Positions 50,379-59,540 of a stretch of 64,000 nucleotides of DNA are shown piece by piece. Positions within the stretch are counted from its first letter, which is position 1. Each line of letters begins with the position of its first letter. The notes beneath the pieces are model-generated. The model saw only the letters and a program-made list of their open reading frames with translations, ran no database searches and was not told the origin of the DNA. The stretch comes from Pectobacterium peruviense (GTDB taxonomy: Bacteria; Pseudomonadota; Gammaproteobacteria; Enterobacterales; Enterobacteriaceae), in assembly GCF_002847345.1 (NCBI RefSeq), contig NZ_LXFV01000011.1, positions 124,001 to 188,000 of the forward strand, given 5' to 3'. The translations under genes were made by a program, and so were the position numbers.

Positions 50379-51302
50379 ATGCCTTTTAAAGAGTATGACC
50401 ACGACTTTATTGATAAAAATAAAAAGGCTTTCTCGTCCGTAAGGTTTGCCCTTTTATTGTCTGTGTTAATCATTATATTTAATCTCTTGTTCTTCAAGCA
50501 TCGAGATTTTCAGGAGCAGTTACACAATAATCCAGGGTCTTATACGGATTCGATTGCACTGGTTTTTCTTTTTTTTATCTTGTCATGTACCAGTAAAATC
50601 TCACTTAACCATACTTCAGCCTTATCTATTCGGCTTGGGCTACATGTCTGGATATGCTCCGCCACGTTTGATTTCATGGATGAATTTATCTATCAGCCCA
50701 AGCTAGTTGGGTATTATGTTGAGGATATGCTGAGAATCATTGGTATGTTTGGCGTCGGATTCGGTGTCTATACTCTGATACAGCAAATTAACAATAAGTA
50801 TGTCGAAGCCAGAATACAGTCATTCAGCGATGAACTCACACAGCTCCCTAACCGTCGATTTTTTATTAACGAATTAAAAAAGCTCGAAGCGAAAACACCC
50901 TATTTATTTATTATCGACATCGATAATTTCAAAGTCATCAATGACAAATACGGGCATACGAAAGGTGATGAGATATTAAGTAAGTTCGGCCATATTCTTT
51001 CCCGTTTCGATAACAGTGAAGTGGTCGCCACGCGAATAGGTGGGGAAGAGTTCGCCATTATTCTGTATGGCGGGACACAGGATCGGGCAGAGAAGTTGGC
51101 AAGAGAAGTCTTAAAAAATGCGAACAAAATCATTATTAAAAATATGCACCATCTTTCTGTCAGCATTGGAGCAGGTAAAAAGCAGCCTCAGGAACCCACT
51201 GAACACTTTATGAAACGCGTGGATGTTGCACTTTACCAAGCCAAAAATACCGGCAAAGGCAAAGTAGAATGGGCTCTGGAGCCGAAAGAAAAAACGCAGT
51301 AA
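50379..51302 (+). CDS. Membrane-bound diguanylate cyclase (GGDEF domain)
   Basis: Makes cyclic di-GMP from two GTP. Its 307 residues include about four hydrophobic segments in residues 20-135, then a GGDEF domain from about 145. Active-site GGEEF is at 221-225 (TRIGGEEFAIIL), with metal-binding DIDNFKVINDKYGHTKGD upstream. Positions 212-215, where the RxxD inhibitory site would lie, read NSEV, so classical product inhibition is probably absent. AGAGGAG at 50366-50372 supports the start. No sensor domain is recognised. Confidence 0.92.
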   Translation: MPFKEYDHDFIDKNKKAFSSVRFALLLSVLIIIFNLLFFKHRDFQEQLHNNPGSYTDSIALVFLFFILSCTSKISLNHTSALSIRLGLHVWICSATFDFMDEFIYQPKLVGYYVEDMLRIIGMFGVGFGVYTLIQQINNKYVEARIQSFSDELTQLPNRRFFINELKKLEAKTPYLFIIDIDNFKVINDKYGHTKGDEILSKFGHILSRFDNSEVVATRIGGEEFAIILYGGTQDRAEKLAREVLKNANKIIIKNMHHLSVSIGAGKKQPQEPTEHFMKRVDVALYQAKNTGKGKVEWALEPKEKTQ

Positions 51303-51537
51303 CCCAACGTAACCTAATCCGATAACACGGCCGCACGGACGCGCCACCGCCCTTAATCATCATAAAAATTACTGAAACTGACATTCCCGCCACAGAAAGC
51401 CATCGTTCAAATAATCTATCATTCTGTAACAAAATTAAATACATCCTGATTAATCAACTTGCTGATCTGCGTGTACTCTTTTATAGGTAGAACATGAATA
51501 CATTACCCCCACAACACATTCAGTAAAAGGAAGACGA

Positions 51538-52548
51538 ATGAAAGCAGCCATCGTTATGAAGGATCATTCCGTTGAGATTCAGGACAAAAAACTGCGCCCT
51601 CTCCAACATGGAGAAGCTCTGTTAAAAATGGAATGCTGTGGCGTATGCCATACCGACCTGCACGTCAAAGACGGTGATTTCGGCGATGTAACCGGCATCA
51701 CCCTCGGCCATGAAGGTATCGGTATCGTTAAAGAAGTGGGCCCGGGTGTGACATCGCTAAAACCCGGCGATCGCACCAGCGTAGCCTGGTTTTATCAGGG
51801 CTGTGGCCACTGCGAATATTGTAATAGCGGTAACGAAACCCTGTGCCGCACGGTGAAAAACGCAGGTTATTCTGTCGATGGTGGAATGGCAGAAGAGTGC
51901 ATCGTCGTTGCCGATTACGCGGTAAAAGTGCCGGACGGTCTGGATTCTGCCGCGGCCAGCAGCATTACCTGCGCAGGCGTGACGACGTACAAAGCGGTGA
52001 AAGTCTCGCAAATCAAACCGGGACAGTGGATCGCCATTTATGGCCTGGGCGGATTGGGTAATCTGGCACTGCAATATGCCAAAAATGTCTTTAATGCGAA
52101 AGTCGTCGCGATTGATGTGAACGACGCACAGTTAGCCTTTGCTAAAGAAGTGGGCGCAGATCTGGTCATCAATCCTGCCAAAGAAGATGCAGCCAAGATC
52201 ATTCAGGAAAAAGTCGGCGGCGCACATGCCGCCGTGGTCACCGCCGTTGCCCGTGCGGCATTTAACTCCGCTGTAGATTCTGTTCGCGCAGGCGGGCGTA
52301 TTGTTGCCGTCGGCCTGCCACCAGAGTCAATGGATCTGAATATTCCGCGTCTGGTGTTGGATGGTATTCAGGTATTAGGTTCGCTGGTCGGCACGCGTGA
52401 AGATCTAAAAGAAGCGTTCCAGTTTGCGGCCGAAGGGAAAGTAAAACCGAAAGTGACCCTCCGTCCACTGAAAGACATCAACGCTATTTTCGCTGAAATG
52501 AAAGGCGGGAAAATCACAGGCCGTATGGTGATCGACCTGTCAATGTAA
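51538..52548 (+). CDS. adhP: Alcohol dehydrogenase AdhP
   Basis: A zinc-dependent, ethanol-active dehydrogenase of 336 residues. Catalytic zinc is held by [10 protein letters not shown] and GHEGIG, structural zinc by [18 protein letters not shown] binding is by [14 protein letters not shown] followed by Asp in VVAIDVND, which suggests NAD. It is very close to E. coli AdhP. A single gene with AAGGAAG upstream and a bidirectional terminator behind. Confidence 0.95.
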   Translation: MKAAIVMKDHSVEIQDKKLRPLQHGEALLKMECCGVCHTDLHVKDGDFGDVTGITLGHEGIGIVKEVGPGVTSLKPGDRTSVAWFYQGCGHCEYCNSGNETLCRTVKNAGYSVDGGMAEECIVVADYAVKVPDGLDSAAASSITCAGVTTYKAVKVSQIKPGQWIAIYGLGGLGNLALQYAKNVFNAKVVAIDVNDAQLAFAKEVGADLVINPAKEDAAKIIQEKVGGAHAAVVTAVARAAFNSAVDSVRAGGRIVAVGLPPESMDLNIPRLVLDGIQVLGSLVGTREDLKEAFQFAAEGKVKPKVTLRPLKDINAIFAEMKGGKITGRMVIDLSM

Positions 52549-52567
52549 GCGATAGTTAGCAAACAGG

Positions 52568-52597
52568 AATAAACGGGATAACATTATCCCGTTTATT
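52568..52597. terminator. Bidirectional terminator, adhP and convergent gene
   Basis: A 14-bp perfect palindrome AATAAACGGGATAA/TTATCCCGTTTATT with a two-base gap. It lies between convergent genes. Confidence 0.75.
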
Positions 52598-52607
52598 CCT
52601 TCATCTC

Positions 52608-53426
52608 TTAGCTAAACGTTTGTGTATTACCGGGGCACACAAGCTGCTTACTTTTAATATGGTAGACCTCAACGTCAGGACGCGTGAAAAAGGCAATTTC
52701 CCACGGATTCTTGGTAACGAATTCATGACGCACTTTTTCATAGAGCGGATTGTCGCGCGCGATAATAAACGCTTCCCCTTCAATAATGGTGTAGTTCCAT
52801 TCAATTGCCCGCTCGAAGGTATAATGGCTGCGCTCATCCATCGCAAAAAAGCAGTGCGGATTACGTTTGAGCAGTTGAGATTTAAAGGTTTCGGGGAATG
52901 TAATCAGGAAGATATCGTTATCCACGGACGACAGAAATGCTAACACCGTGGTATGCGGCTGCTCGGCCGCCATGGTGATTAATACACCGACCTTGTTGGT
53001 GAAATCCTGCTTTTCCGTCGGTGGAAAATCTACCATCGGCGTCAGAGGCACCGACATCGACGGGCGATCGTCTTGTGGAAACTGATAGCCCGGCTCACGG
53101 ATGTCCAGCACGGGCGTGAAACCGTGCAAAAGCTGGCATTCTCTCGGTTCGAGTACCACCCAATCGCCTTCGCTTGCTATCACGCGCCCTTTGTAAGAAG
53201 TGCGATAAACCTGAATATTGGCATCAAACTCATCAACCCCAGAGCGATTATCAAGGTGAATGGTTGCCAGGTCGCCAACGGCAAACTCATGTCCGTGCGG
53301 GAAAAAAACGCGCAGACTGTTATCTGCATTGGGGTAGACGCCGCAAATATGGATGACCATACCACCCTGCTTATAACCCGCCAGTACACCGAGAGTTTGC
53401 TTTCCTAGATAGCTAACGAGACTCAT
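52608..53426 (-). CDS. Uncharacterised protein, possible split-barrel flavoprotein
   Basis: Its 272 residues have no signal peptide or membrane segment. The N-terminal half (about 1-100) looks like a small beta domain (MVIHICGVYPNADNSLRVFFPHGHEF, GDLATIHLDNRSG). The C-terminal half (about 130-260) reads like a pyridoxamine-phosphate-oxidase-type split barrel: TTVLAFLSSVDNDIFLITFP, NPHCFFAMDERS and EWNYTIIEGEAFII. I could not name the family with certainty. A monocistronic gene convergent with adhP. Confidence 0.6.
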   Translation of the reverse strand: MSLVSYLGKQTLGVLAGYKQGGMVIHICGVYPNADNSLRVFFPHGHEFAVGDLATIHLDNRSGVDEFDANIQVYRTSYKGRVIASEGDWVVLEPRECQLLHGFTPVLDIREPGYQFPQDDRPSMSVPLTPMVDFPPTEKQDFTNKVGVLITMAAEQPHTTVLAFLSSVDNDIFLITFPETFKSQLLKRNPHCFFAMDERSHYTFERAIEWNYTIIEGEAFIIARDNPLYEKVRHEFVTKNPWEIAFFTRPDVEVYHIKSKQLVCPGNTQTFS

Positions 53427-53601
53427 ACATCACGCCTTATTCAGATTGGGCTTCAGAGAGGATGCCGACCCTGATTCGTTCGGGCCGTTCCAACAACGGT
53501 CAGGAATCTGAGAAAAACCATCAGTCTGTCCGTATGACTTCCTACCTATCAACGGAGAAAGTGCTGAAAACTTTAGGCTTAATACCTATCTATTTAAAGG
53601 G

Positions 53602-53694
53602 CTATAGCCCAGAAAGCGTAAACAGCGCGGCCATAACGGCAATCGACAGTACTCCAATCCACACTTTCCATTTTTTCATCTGTCTGGTTCTCAT
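53602..53694 (-). CDS. Possible 30-aa single-pass membrane protein
   Basis: The minus-strand frame from ATG 53694 encodes MRTRQMKKWKVWIGVLSIAV and then MAALFTLSGL before a TAG. A Lys/Arg-rich N terminus precedes one hydrophobic helix, typical of small membrane proteins. The ribosome site is weak, and ATG 53679 is an alternative. It sits 30 bp downstream of the TauE/SafE gene on the same strand. Confidence 0.35.
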   Translation of the reverse strand: MRTRQMKKWKVWIGVLSIAVMAALFTLSGL

Positions 53695-53723
53695 TTCGCT
53701 GCAAAAGCGCATTGCTTTAGCGG

Positions 53724-54491
53724 TTATTTCAGCACCAGCATAGCGATTCCCACACCGACCAGCATCAAACAAAACGCGCCGCGTAGATAAGCTACTGGCA
53801 GCTTATGCGCCACCGCAACGCCCCAAGACACGCTGACAATCCCCCCCAGCGCCAATGGTAAACCGATACTCCAATCAACGTTACCCGCCTGCGAATAGGA
53901 TAACAGCGCCGCCAGTGCGCCCGGCACCACAAGAATCAGTGCCATACCCTGCGCCTGCGTTTGTGCAAAGGCAAACAGCGTAACCAGTACTGGCACCACT
54001 ACCAAACCGCCGCCGACGGTAAAAATACCAGACATAAACCCACTCGCGACACCGAGCAGCGGCAGATATTTGGTCGACAAGACAATCTCTGACGTTTGGC
54101 TGCGCTTTTTGTTATACCACTGCCAGATATAGTACGCCGCCAGCACCAGCAGGAAAGTGGCAAAGGCGCGCTGAAGGTTGTGAACATCAATCGATGAAGC
54201 GATGTGAGCGGCAAGATAGGCCGATCCCGTCGCAAAAGCACACATAGTCAGCGCCACCCGCGTATCAATGCGGTTACGCTGGCGATAGCGCAGAAAACCA
54301 ATCAGCACGTTTGGCGTTATCATCACCAATGCGGTTCCCTGTGCCATATGCTGATCCATCCCGAATAACACACCCAGAATCGGAATCGCGATAAGCCCAC
54401 CGCCAATTCCCAGCATTCCTCCACAAAATCCCAGCCCGATCCCCAAAAGCAAACACAATAAAATATCGCTGAACATCATTAAGCTAAACAT
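53724..54491 (-). CDS. TauE/SafE-family sulphite/organic anion exporter
   Basis: An inner-membrane transporter of 255 residues with about eight hydrophobic segments. The two family repeats are recognisable: GLGFCGGMLGIGGGLIAIPIL near the N terminus and VASGFMSGIFTVGGGLVVVPVL at mid-protein. The substrate is unknown. It is close to, but not clearly in an operon with, the VOC gene 74 bp upstream. Confidence 0.88.
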   Translation of the reverse strand: MFSLMMFSDILLCLLLGIGLGFCGGMLGIGGGLIAIPILGVLFGMDQHMAQGTALVMITPNVLIGFLRYRQRNRIDTRVALTMCAFATGSAYLAAHIASSIDVHNLQRAFATFLLVLAAYYIWQWYNKKRSQTSEIVLSTKYLPLLGVASGFMSGIFTVGGGLVVVPVLVTLFAFAQTQAQGMALILVVPGALAALLSYSQAGNVDWSIGLPLALGGIVSVSWGVAVAHKLPVAYLRGAFCLMLVGVGIAMLVLK

Positions 54492-54564
54492 AAAAAATGC
54501 GTGACCTATATATCATAAGACTATCTGGAAAACCGCGTTTCAGGCCGGCAGGCAGACAATGGTT

Positions 54565-54951
54565 TTAGGGTAAATACTCAGCGATTTCGATCAGGTTAAG
54601 ATCGGGATCGCGCAGGTAAATAGAACGAATTGGCTGCGTTGCGCCGGTTCGCAGCACTGGCCCTTCATGAATCGGCCAGCGACAACGAGTCAAATGATCA
54701 ATCACCTGCTCCAGCGGTATCGAAGCAATAAAGCACAGATCAAGTGAGCCAGGAACAGGCAAATGCGCCTTGGGCTCATGCTCTGCCCCGCGCAGATGTA
54801 CATTGATTTTTTGATGACCAAAATGAAAAGCTACGCGCCCGCTTGCAAATGTTTCCTCCCGCATTTGCAGTACATCGGTATAAAAATGCCGGGTCGCAGC
54901 AAGATCAACACAGGTCAATACCAGGTGATCGACATGATCGATAAGTGACAC
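54565..54951 (-). CDS. VOC (glyoxalase/bleomycin-resistance fold) protein
   Basis: 128 residues with paired beta-alpha-beta modules. His7/His10 (IDHVDHLVLTC) and the C-terminal Glu (DPDLNLIEIAEYLP) are the metal-binding positions usual for the fold. The central FHFGHQKINVHLRG strand is typical. It is divergent from a LysR regulator, which may control it. The substrate is unknown; similar small VOC proteins are often called virulence protein or lyase without proof. Confidence 0.85.
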   Translation of the reverse strand: MSLIDHVDHLVLTCVDLAATRHFYTDVLQMREETFASGRVAFHFGHQKINVHLRGAEHEPKAHLPVPGSLDLCFIASIPLEQVIDHLTRCRWPIHEGPVLRTGATQPIRSIYLRDPDLNLIEIAEYLP

Positions 54952-55164
54952 TTATAAGCTCCATCTTAAATGAGACTTCACACATCCTAGGAGTAACGTG
55001 GTCTTTTGATAATCACTGAATCGTCAATGACCCTTTCCTGTCAGGAAAACCTCCAACTGTGTTAGCCTACAGCGTGACATAAGACATGTGACGACATGCT
55101 GCGCGGAATCAAACTGCCAGCTATTGTGCTGCTTTCCAGCCCGACTGAGGACTCTCAATAAACC

Positions 55165-56067
55165 ATGATTAATCCTGCGCATTTTGACCTTCAGTCGCTC
55201 CGCATATTTTTGCAAGTTGCCCAGACGGGCAGCCTGACCAAAGCCGCAGAAAAGTTTCACATCACGCTTTCGGCCTTGAGCAAGCGTATCGCCGAGCTGG
55301 AGCGTACCGTGGACTGTGCGCTGTTTATCCGAATGCCGCGTGGCCTGACGTTAACGCCAGCAGGTAAGGAATTGGTCAATCTCGCGGGCAATGTGTTGAG
55401 CAACGTGGAGCGAATGGCGAGCGAAATGAATGACTACGCCGTTGGCGTGCGCGGTCACGTACATATGTGGGCAAATACTTCAGCGATTATTCAGTTTCTT
55501 CCGCAGGATCTGGCGTCATTTCTTCCGACACGGCCGCTCGTTCGTATTAACCTAGAGGAAAAGCTCAGCAAAACCGTGGTGACGGCACTCGCGATGGGTG
55601 AGGCCGATATCGGCATTTTCGTGGACAATGTCGGCTCGCAAGGAGTCGAGAAAATTCCTTACCGTAAGGACAAGCTTGTCGTACTCGTTCCGCCCCAACA
55701 CCCGCTTTCCGCACTGTCAGACGTGAGCTTTAACGACACATTGGGCTACGATTACGTCGGCCTCAATAGCGGTAGCTCTTTGCTGAAACAGCTGAAAGAC
55801 GCCTCGGATGAACTGGGAAGAGTGCTGCGCCTGCGCGTGCAGGTCAGCAGCTTTGACGGTATTTGTCGCATGATCGAAGCGGGACTGGGCATCAGCGTCT
55901 TGCCGGAGGGCGCGATTCGCCCGGAAGTGCTTGGCACCGGGTTACGTGCCATCAATCTTACCAACGAGTGGGCTTCACGCCAGCTCTGGCTGGGCGTGAA
56001 ATCCGGCGCAATTCTGCAACCCGAAGTGATCAATCTGCTGACGCATTTGCGCCAATGTGGGGAGTAA
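55165..56067 (+). CDS. LysR-family transcriptional regulator
   Basis: Its 300 residues have an N-terminal winged helix-turn-helix (LRIFLQVAQTGSLTKAAEKFHITLSALSKRIAELER) and a C-terminal co-inducer domain from about residue 92. It is divergent from the VOC and TauE/SafE genes with about 210 bp between, so these are likely targets. The inducer is unknown. Confidence 0.9.
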   Translation: MINPAHFDLQSLRIFLQVAQTGSLTKAAEKFHITLSALSKRIAELERTVDCALFIRMPRGLTLTPAGKELVNLAGNVLSNVERMASEMNDYAVGVRGHVHMWANTSAIIQFLPQDLASFLPTRPLVRINLEEKLSKTVVTALAMGEADIGIFVDNVGSQGVEKIPYRKDKLVVLVPPQHPLSALSDVSFNDTLGYDYVGLNSGSSLLKQLKDASDELGRVLRLRVQVSSFDGICRMIEAGLGISVLPEGAIRPEVLGTGLRAINLTNEWASRQLWLGVKSGAILQPEVINLLTHLRQCGE

Positions 56068-56082
56068 GGAGGAAATCTACTT

Positions 56083-56856
56083 TCAGCCTTCGTCGCGACC
56101 CGTTTTTTCATATCCGAGGCGGCCAATAAAGGGTAAACGCAGCGCGGGCGGATTGATATCTACGCCCATGTTCAGCCCCAGAATATTGGCTTCTATGCCC
56201 TCTTCGACCCCCATCGTGATACCCAGTACGCCCAACAGTGAAATCTGCACGCCACTCCCTGATGGCGACAACCCAACGGGGCGCGTTATCGGGCGGTAAT
56301 CTTTACCAATCGCATTGGCTGGCATATCCAGCTTGAGCGCGGGCACTTCGCGGCCAATATGTGCCAGAAACGTATTGCTATTCGGCCCCGGCCAGGCGTG
56401 ATAGGTATTCGGCCACGGATAGCTTTTAATGGCGGCCTCAATCTGCGGGATCATCGCCTCCGCCTTGTCACCACGGTGTTCTACCAACAGCTTAGGCATC
56501 GCCCCGTACCAGTAAGCATCCGCCACCGAACGATTCAGACGGACGACGTTATCACTTCCCCAGCTTACAACCTCGTAGCGACGATATTGGGTTTCCCCTG
56601 CTTTCTTGAAAATGATCCACGGATGCACCGCCACCAGCCCGCGCCAGCCGTAAGTCGGTGCCGCATAAACCTGCACAATAGCGGTCTGGCGGAACTGCAC
56701 AGGGTTCGGCGCTAGCCCTGAAGAATCACGTTTGGCAGACCACCAGGTTTGTCCACTAAACGTCTCGCCGTTACGCGTCGACTGCGCCCAGCTTTGCCAA
56801 AAAGACAGCAACAGAACACAAATAAACCCAATCCCCAAGAATTTGAGGTACGTCAT
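56083..56856 (-). CDS. DUF3750 domain-containing protein
   Basis: 257 residues with an N-terminal hydrophobic segment (about 5-23, signal or anchor). The family body holds IVQVYAAPTYGWRGLVAVHPWIIFK, YPWPNTYHAWPGPNSNTFLAHIGREVP and an SPSGSG...LLGVLG end. Probably periplasmic and membrane-anchored. No function is known. It is convergent with the LysR gene, 16 bp apart. Confidence 0.82.
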   Translation of the reverse strand: MTYLKFLGIGFICVLLLSFWQSWAQSTRNGETFSGQTWWSAKRDSSGLAPNPVQFRQTAIVQVYAAPTYGWRGLVAVHPWIIFKKAGETQYRRYEVVSWGSDNVVRLNRSVADAYWYGAMPKLLVEHRGDKAEAMIPQIEAAIKSYPWPNTYHAWPGPNSNTFLAHIGREVPALKLDMPANAIGKDYRPITRPVGLSPSGSGVQISLLGVLGITMGVEEGIEANILGLNMGVDINPPALRLPFIGRLGYEKTGRDEG

Positions 56857-57111
56857 AGGCCAACTAGCTCACTGAAAAGAGATGGAACGGAATCGATGCG
56901 CATGCGGGCGAGCGCCCACAGTGGAAATCGGTCAAAAAATCATTTCGCTAGTTTACTGCCAGTTGGCGGTAAGGTTAAGACATTCGGCGAAACCTTGACC
57001 TACTTTTACGTTATGCAGAGGCTAGCAGGTGAAAATCTTCCTTTTATCCAGTCTTGATGTCACATTCTATATACGACACACGCTACGTTAAACATGCTAA
57101 GGAACAACGAG

Positions 57112-57510
57112 ATGAACGATAATGCGTCTCTGGCAGCCGCTTTCTATCAGGCCTTCAATACCAATGACCGTGAAGCTTTCGACCGCCTGCTAGCAACCGA
57201 CTGGATCAATCATCCTGCCGATCCGGGCCAGCCTAATACACCTGCAGGGTTCAAACGCGCGGTGTCACATACTCATGCGGCTTTCGAAGGCTTTCATATC
57301 GATATCGAGGCTGTGGTTGCCGAGAACGATTTGGTAGTTTGCCGGATTGCCATGAGTGGCCGTCATATCGGTGATTTCGACCGCTGGAAAGCCTCCGGTC
57401 AGCAGGTACGTTTTTCTGGTATGGATATGCACCGTATTAAGGGAGGACGTATCAGTGAAACCTGGCACTTTGAAAATTTCGATGGATTAAAAGCGGAGGA
57501 AACCGCCTGA
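57112..57510 (+). CDS. SnoaL-like ester cyclase/polyketide-cyclase-fold protein
   Basis: 132 residues of the NTF2-like SnoaL family. LAAAFYQAFNTNDREAFDRLLATDWINHP is the usual helical start, and FSGMDMHRIKGGRISETWHFEN the conserved strand end. AAGGA at 57099-57103 supports ATG 57112 over 57094. The substrate is unknown. It lies in the accessory block before the GNAT gene. Confidence 0.8.
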   Translation: MNDNASLAAAFYQAFNTNDREAFDRLLATDWINHPADPGQPNTPAGFKRAVSHTHAAFEGFHIDIEAVVAENDLVVCRIAMSGRHIGDFDRWKASGQQVRFSGMDMHRIKGGRISETWHFENFDGLKAEETA

Positions 57511-57584
57511 CTAGCTGAGTCTGCTATCAGCGGTTACCCGAGTGAGATAACATTTACTCAGAGCGAGTAATCCAACAAAAACAA

Positions 57585-58034
57585 GTGAATGTAAAAATGA
57601 TTTGCACAGAAAATTACAGAAAAAACGAAAAAGAAGCCGGTAAAGCGTTGGATGCGTACACGGAAAATAAGCTAGGAGATAGGTTCTGTTTCAAAGAGAA
57701 GAAGCTAAGCCTCATTTATAAAGAAGGCGACCACGTTGTTGGCCGAATCGTCGGATCCATATTTTTCAACTATCTCCAAATAGAGATGATCGTCGTGGAT
57801 GATCGTTGCCACGGAAAAGGTATCGGAGGAGAGTTGCTGGCTGCCGCAGAAAAAATGGCTTCAGAGGAAGGCTGTGTCTTCGTCTATTTAGAGTCAATGA
57901 GCTTCAATGCTCCCGGTTTCTATGAGAAGAAAGGGTATAAAATTATTGAAAAAGTTGAAAACTCCCCCTTACCAGGGGAATCACATTACTTTTTTATCAA
58001 GTATCTAAAAAAATCATCACAGAAAGTAGCATAA
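57585..58034 (+). CDS. GNAT-family N-acetyltransferase
   Basis: About 149 residues. The acetyl-CoA site is IEMIVVDDRCHGKGIGGELLAAAEKMA near residues 67-93, followed by LESMSFNAPGFYEKKGYK. The start is uncertain: GTG 57585 or ATG 57597, neither with a strong ribosome site. Codon use is AT-richer than its left neighbours. The target is unknown. Confidence 0.8.
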   Translation: MNVKMICTENYRKNEKEAGKALDAYTENKLGDRFCFKEKKLSLIYKEGDHVVGRIVGSIFFNYLQIEMIVVDDRCHGKGIGGELLAAAEKMASEEGCVFVYLESMSFNAPGFYEKKGYKIIEKVENSPLPGESHYFFIKYLKKSSQKVA

Positions 58035-58209
58035 GAAAATGTAAAACCATTACCATGAAAATAATATATTTACGAAACATAATTATTAAACAATCAACAA
58101 ACACGTTTCAGTTTATTTTAATTTCCCCATGTCATTAAAAAACCACCAACTATAATAAATCTGCAAATTCAATTAACAACACACCCCTGGTAGAAAACGG
58201 AGAAATTAA

Positions 58210-59340
58210 ATGATAAAAAATAATAAGCGTATTAAGCCTATGATATGTGCATTATCATTGGTCGCATTAACACTAGGCTCAGCGGTTTCGCTCGCCTGTA
58301 CGCGGTTCGTTTATAAAGATCTCAATAACCCTGATTACCCTATTACCGCCCGTTCAATGGACTGGGCCGACGATACCGAGACCAATCTCTGGATTTTCCC
58401 ACGAGAATTAAAGCGTTCTGGTGCCGCAGGCGCGCATTCTCTGGAGTGGACATCAAAATACGGCAGTGTCATTGCCTCTGCTTTCGACAGTAATCCAAAT
58501 ATGGCCTCCACAACCGATGGCGTGAATGAAAAAGGGTTGGCAGCTAATGTGCTCTGGCTGGCGGAGTCTAAATACCCAGATACAGCACCGACAGCAGACA
58601 AACCGGGCTTGAGCATCGCAGCGTGGGCACAATACGTGTTGGATAATTTTGCTACCGTCGATGAAGCCGTGAAGTCGCTGCAAGATGAAAAATTTACACT
58701 GGTCACAAAAGACTTACCGAATCAGGATAAAAAAGCGACGCTTCACCTTTCCTTATCCGATTCCTCTGGTGACAGTGCCATTATTGAGTATATCGACGGC
58801 AAGCAGGTCATTAACCATAATAAGGACTATCAGGTGATGACCAATTCTCCGACGTTCGATAAGCAGTTGACGCTGAATACCTATTGGGATCAGATAGGTG
58901 GCAATGTGATGCTGCCGGGAACGAACCGCGCTGCCGATCGCTTTGTCCGCGCCTCATTCTATGTGAAAAATGTTGCCCCCAATAAACTCATTCCAGGGGT
59001 AGCAGAGAAAAGTAAAATAGAAAAAGATAAAGCGGACTTAGCCGCCGCATTCAGTATCATACGCAATGCATCCGTTCCCTATGGTTATTCCTTACCAGAC
59101 ATGAAGAATATTTCCTCAACGCGCTGGCGCACCGTTATAGATCATAAATCGCTACAATACTTTTTTGAATCTGCCGTATCGCCTAATATCTTTTGGGTTG
59201 ATTTGAAAAAAATCAACTTTGCGCCGCGCGGAGGTAACGCCGCCAAACTAGATTTGGGGCCTGACCAAAGCACCATTTATTCAGAGGAGGCTTCCGGGCA
59301 CTTTAAACCCGCTACGCCATTTAAATTCGCTGGACTATAA
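58210..59340 (+). CDS. pva: Penicillin V acylase / AHL acylase-type Ntn hydrolase
   Basis: A linear amide C-N hydrolase of the choloylglycine-hydrolase family. A signal peptide of 29 residues ends SAVSLA, exposing Cys30 as the N-terminal nucleophile (CTRFVYKD). The catalytic Asp lies in ARSMDWADD, Asn in QVMTNSPTFD and Arg in AADRFVRASFY. The 376-residue precursor is periplasmic. The P. atrosepticum homologue hydrolyses penicillin V and can cleave acyl-homoserine lactones, so a role in quorum-signal turnover is possible. A strong terminator follows. Confidence 0.9.
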   Translation: MIKNNKRIKPMICALSLVALTLGSAVSLACTRFVYKDLNNPDYPITARSMDWADDTETNLWIFPRELKRSGAAGAHSLEWTSKYGSVIASAFDSNPNMASTTDGVNEKGLAANVLWLAESKYPDTAPTADKPGLSIAAWAQYVLDNFATVDEAVKSLQDEKFTLVTKDLPNQDKKATLHLSLSDSSGDSAIIEYIDGKQVINHNKDYQVMTNSPTFDKQLTLNTYWDQIGGNVMLPGTNRAADRFVRASFYVKNVAPNKLIPGVAEKSKIEKDKADLAAAFSIIRNASVPYGYSLPDMKNISSTRWRTVIDHKSLQYFFESAVSPNIFWVDLKKINFAPRGGNAAKLDLGPDQSTIYSEEASGHFKPATPFKFAGL

Positions 59341-59386
59341 ATCGGGAAGTTATTTTTCGATACGCTGTTTATTCCACGATGATATT

Positions 59387-59417
59387 AAAGCGCCATGATC
59401 CCATGGCGCTTTCTTGT
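59387..59417 (+). terminator. Terminator after the acylase gene
   Basis: AAAGCGCCATG (59387-59397) pairs perfectly with CATGGCGCTTT (59402-59412), followed by CTTGTT. Confidence 0.8.
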
Positions 59418-59540
59418 TATACCACCAAAAAACCACATCTCAGCCATTGTAATAAACTATTTAGTAAACCGCTTTAAAATACCCCATACATTAAATAAAG
59501 GATAATTATCACGAAATTAACCAACGGGGTAATAAAATCC

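Noticed and set aside
53462-53743. 93-aa plus-strand frame
   Set aside because: Antisense to the end of the TauE/SafE gene and the small membrane ORF; no family features.
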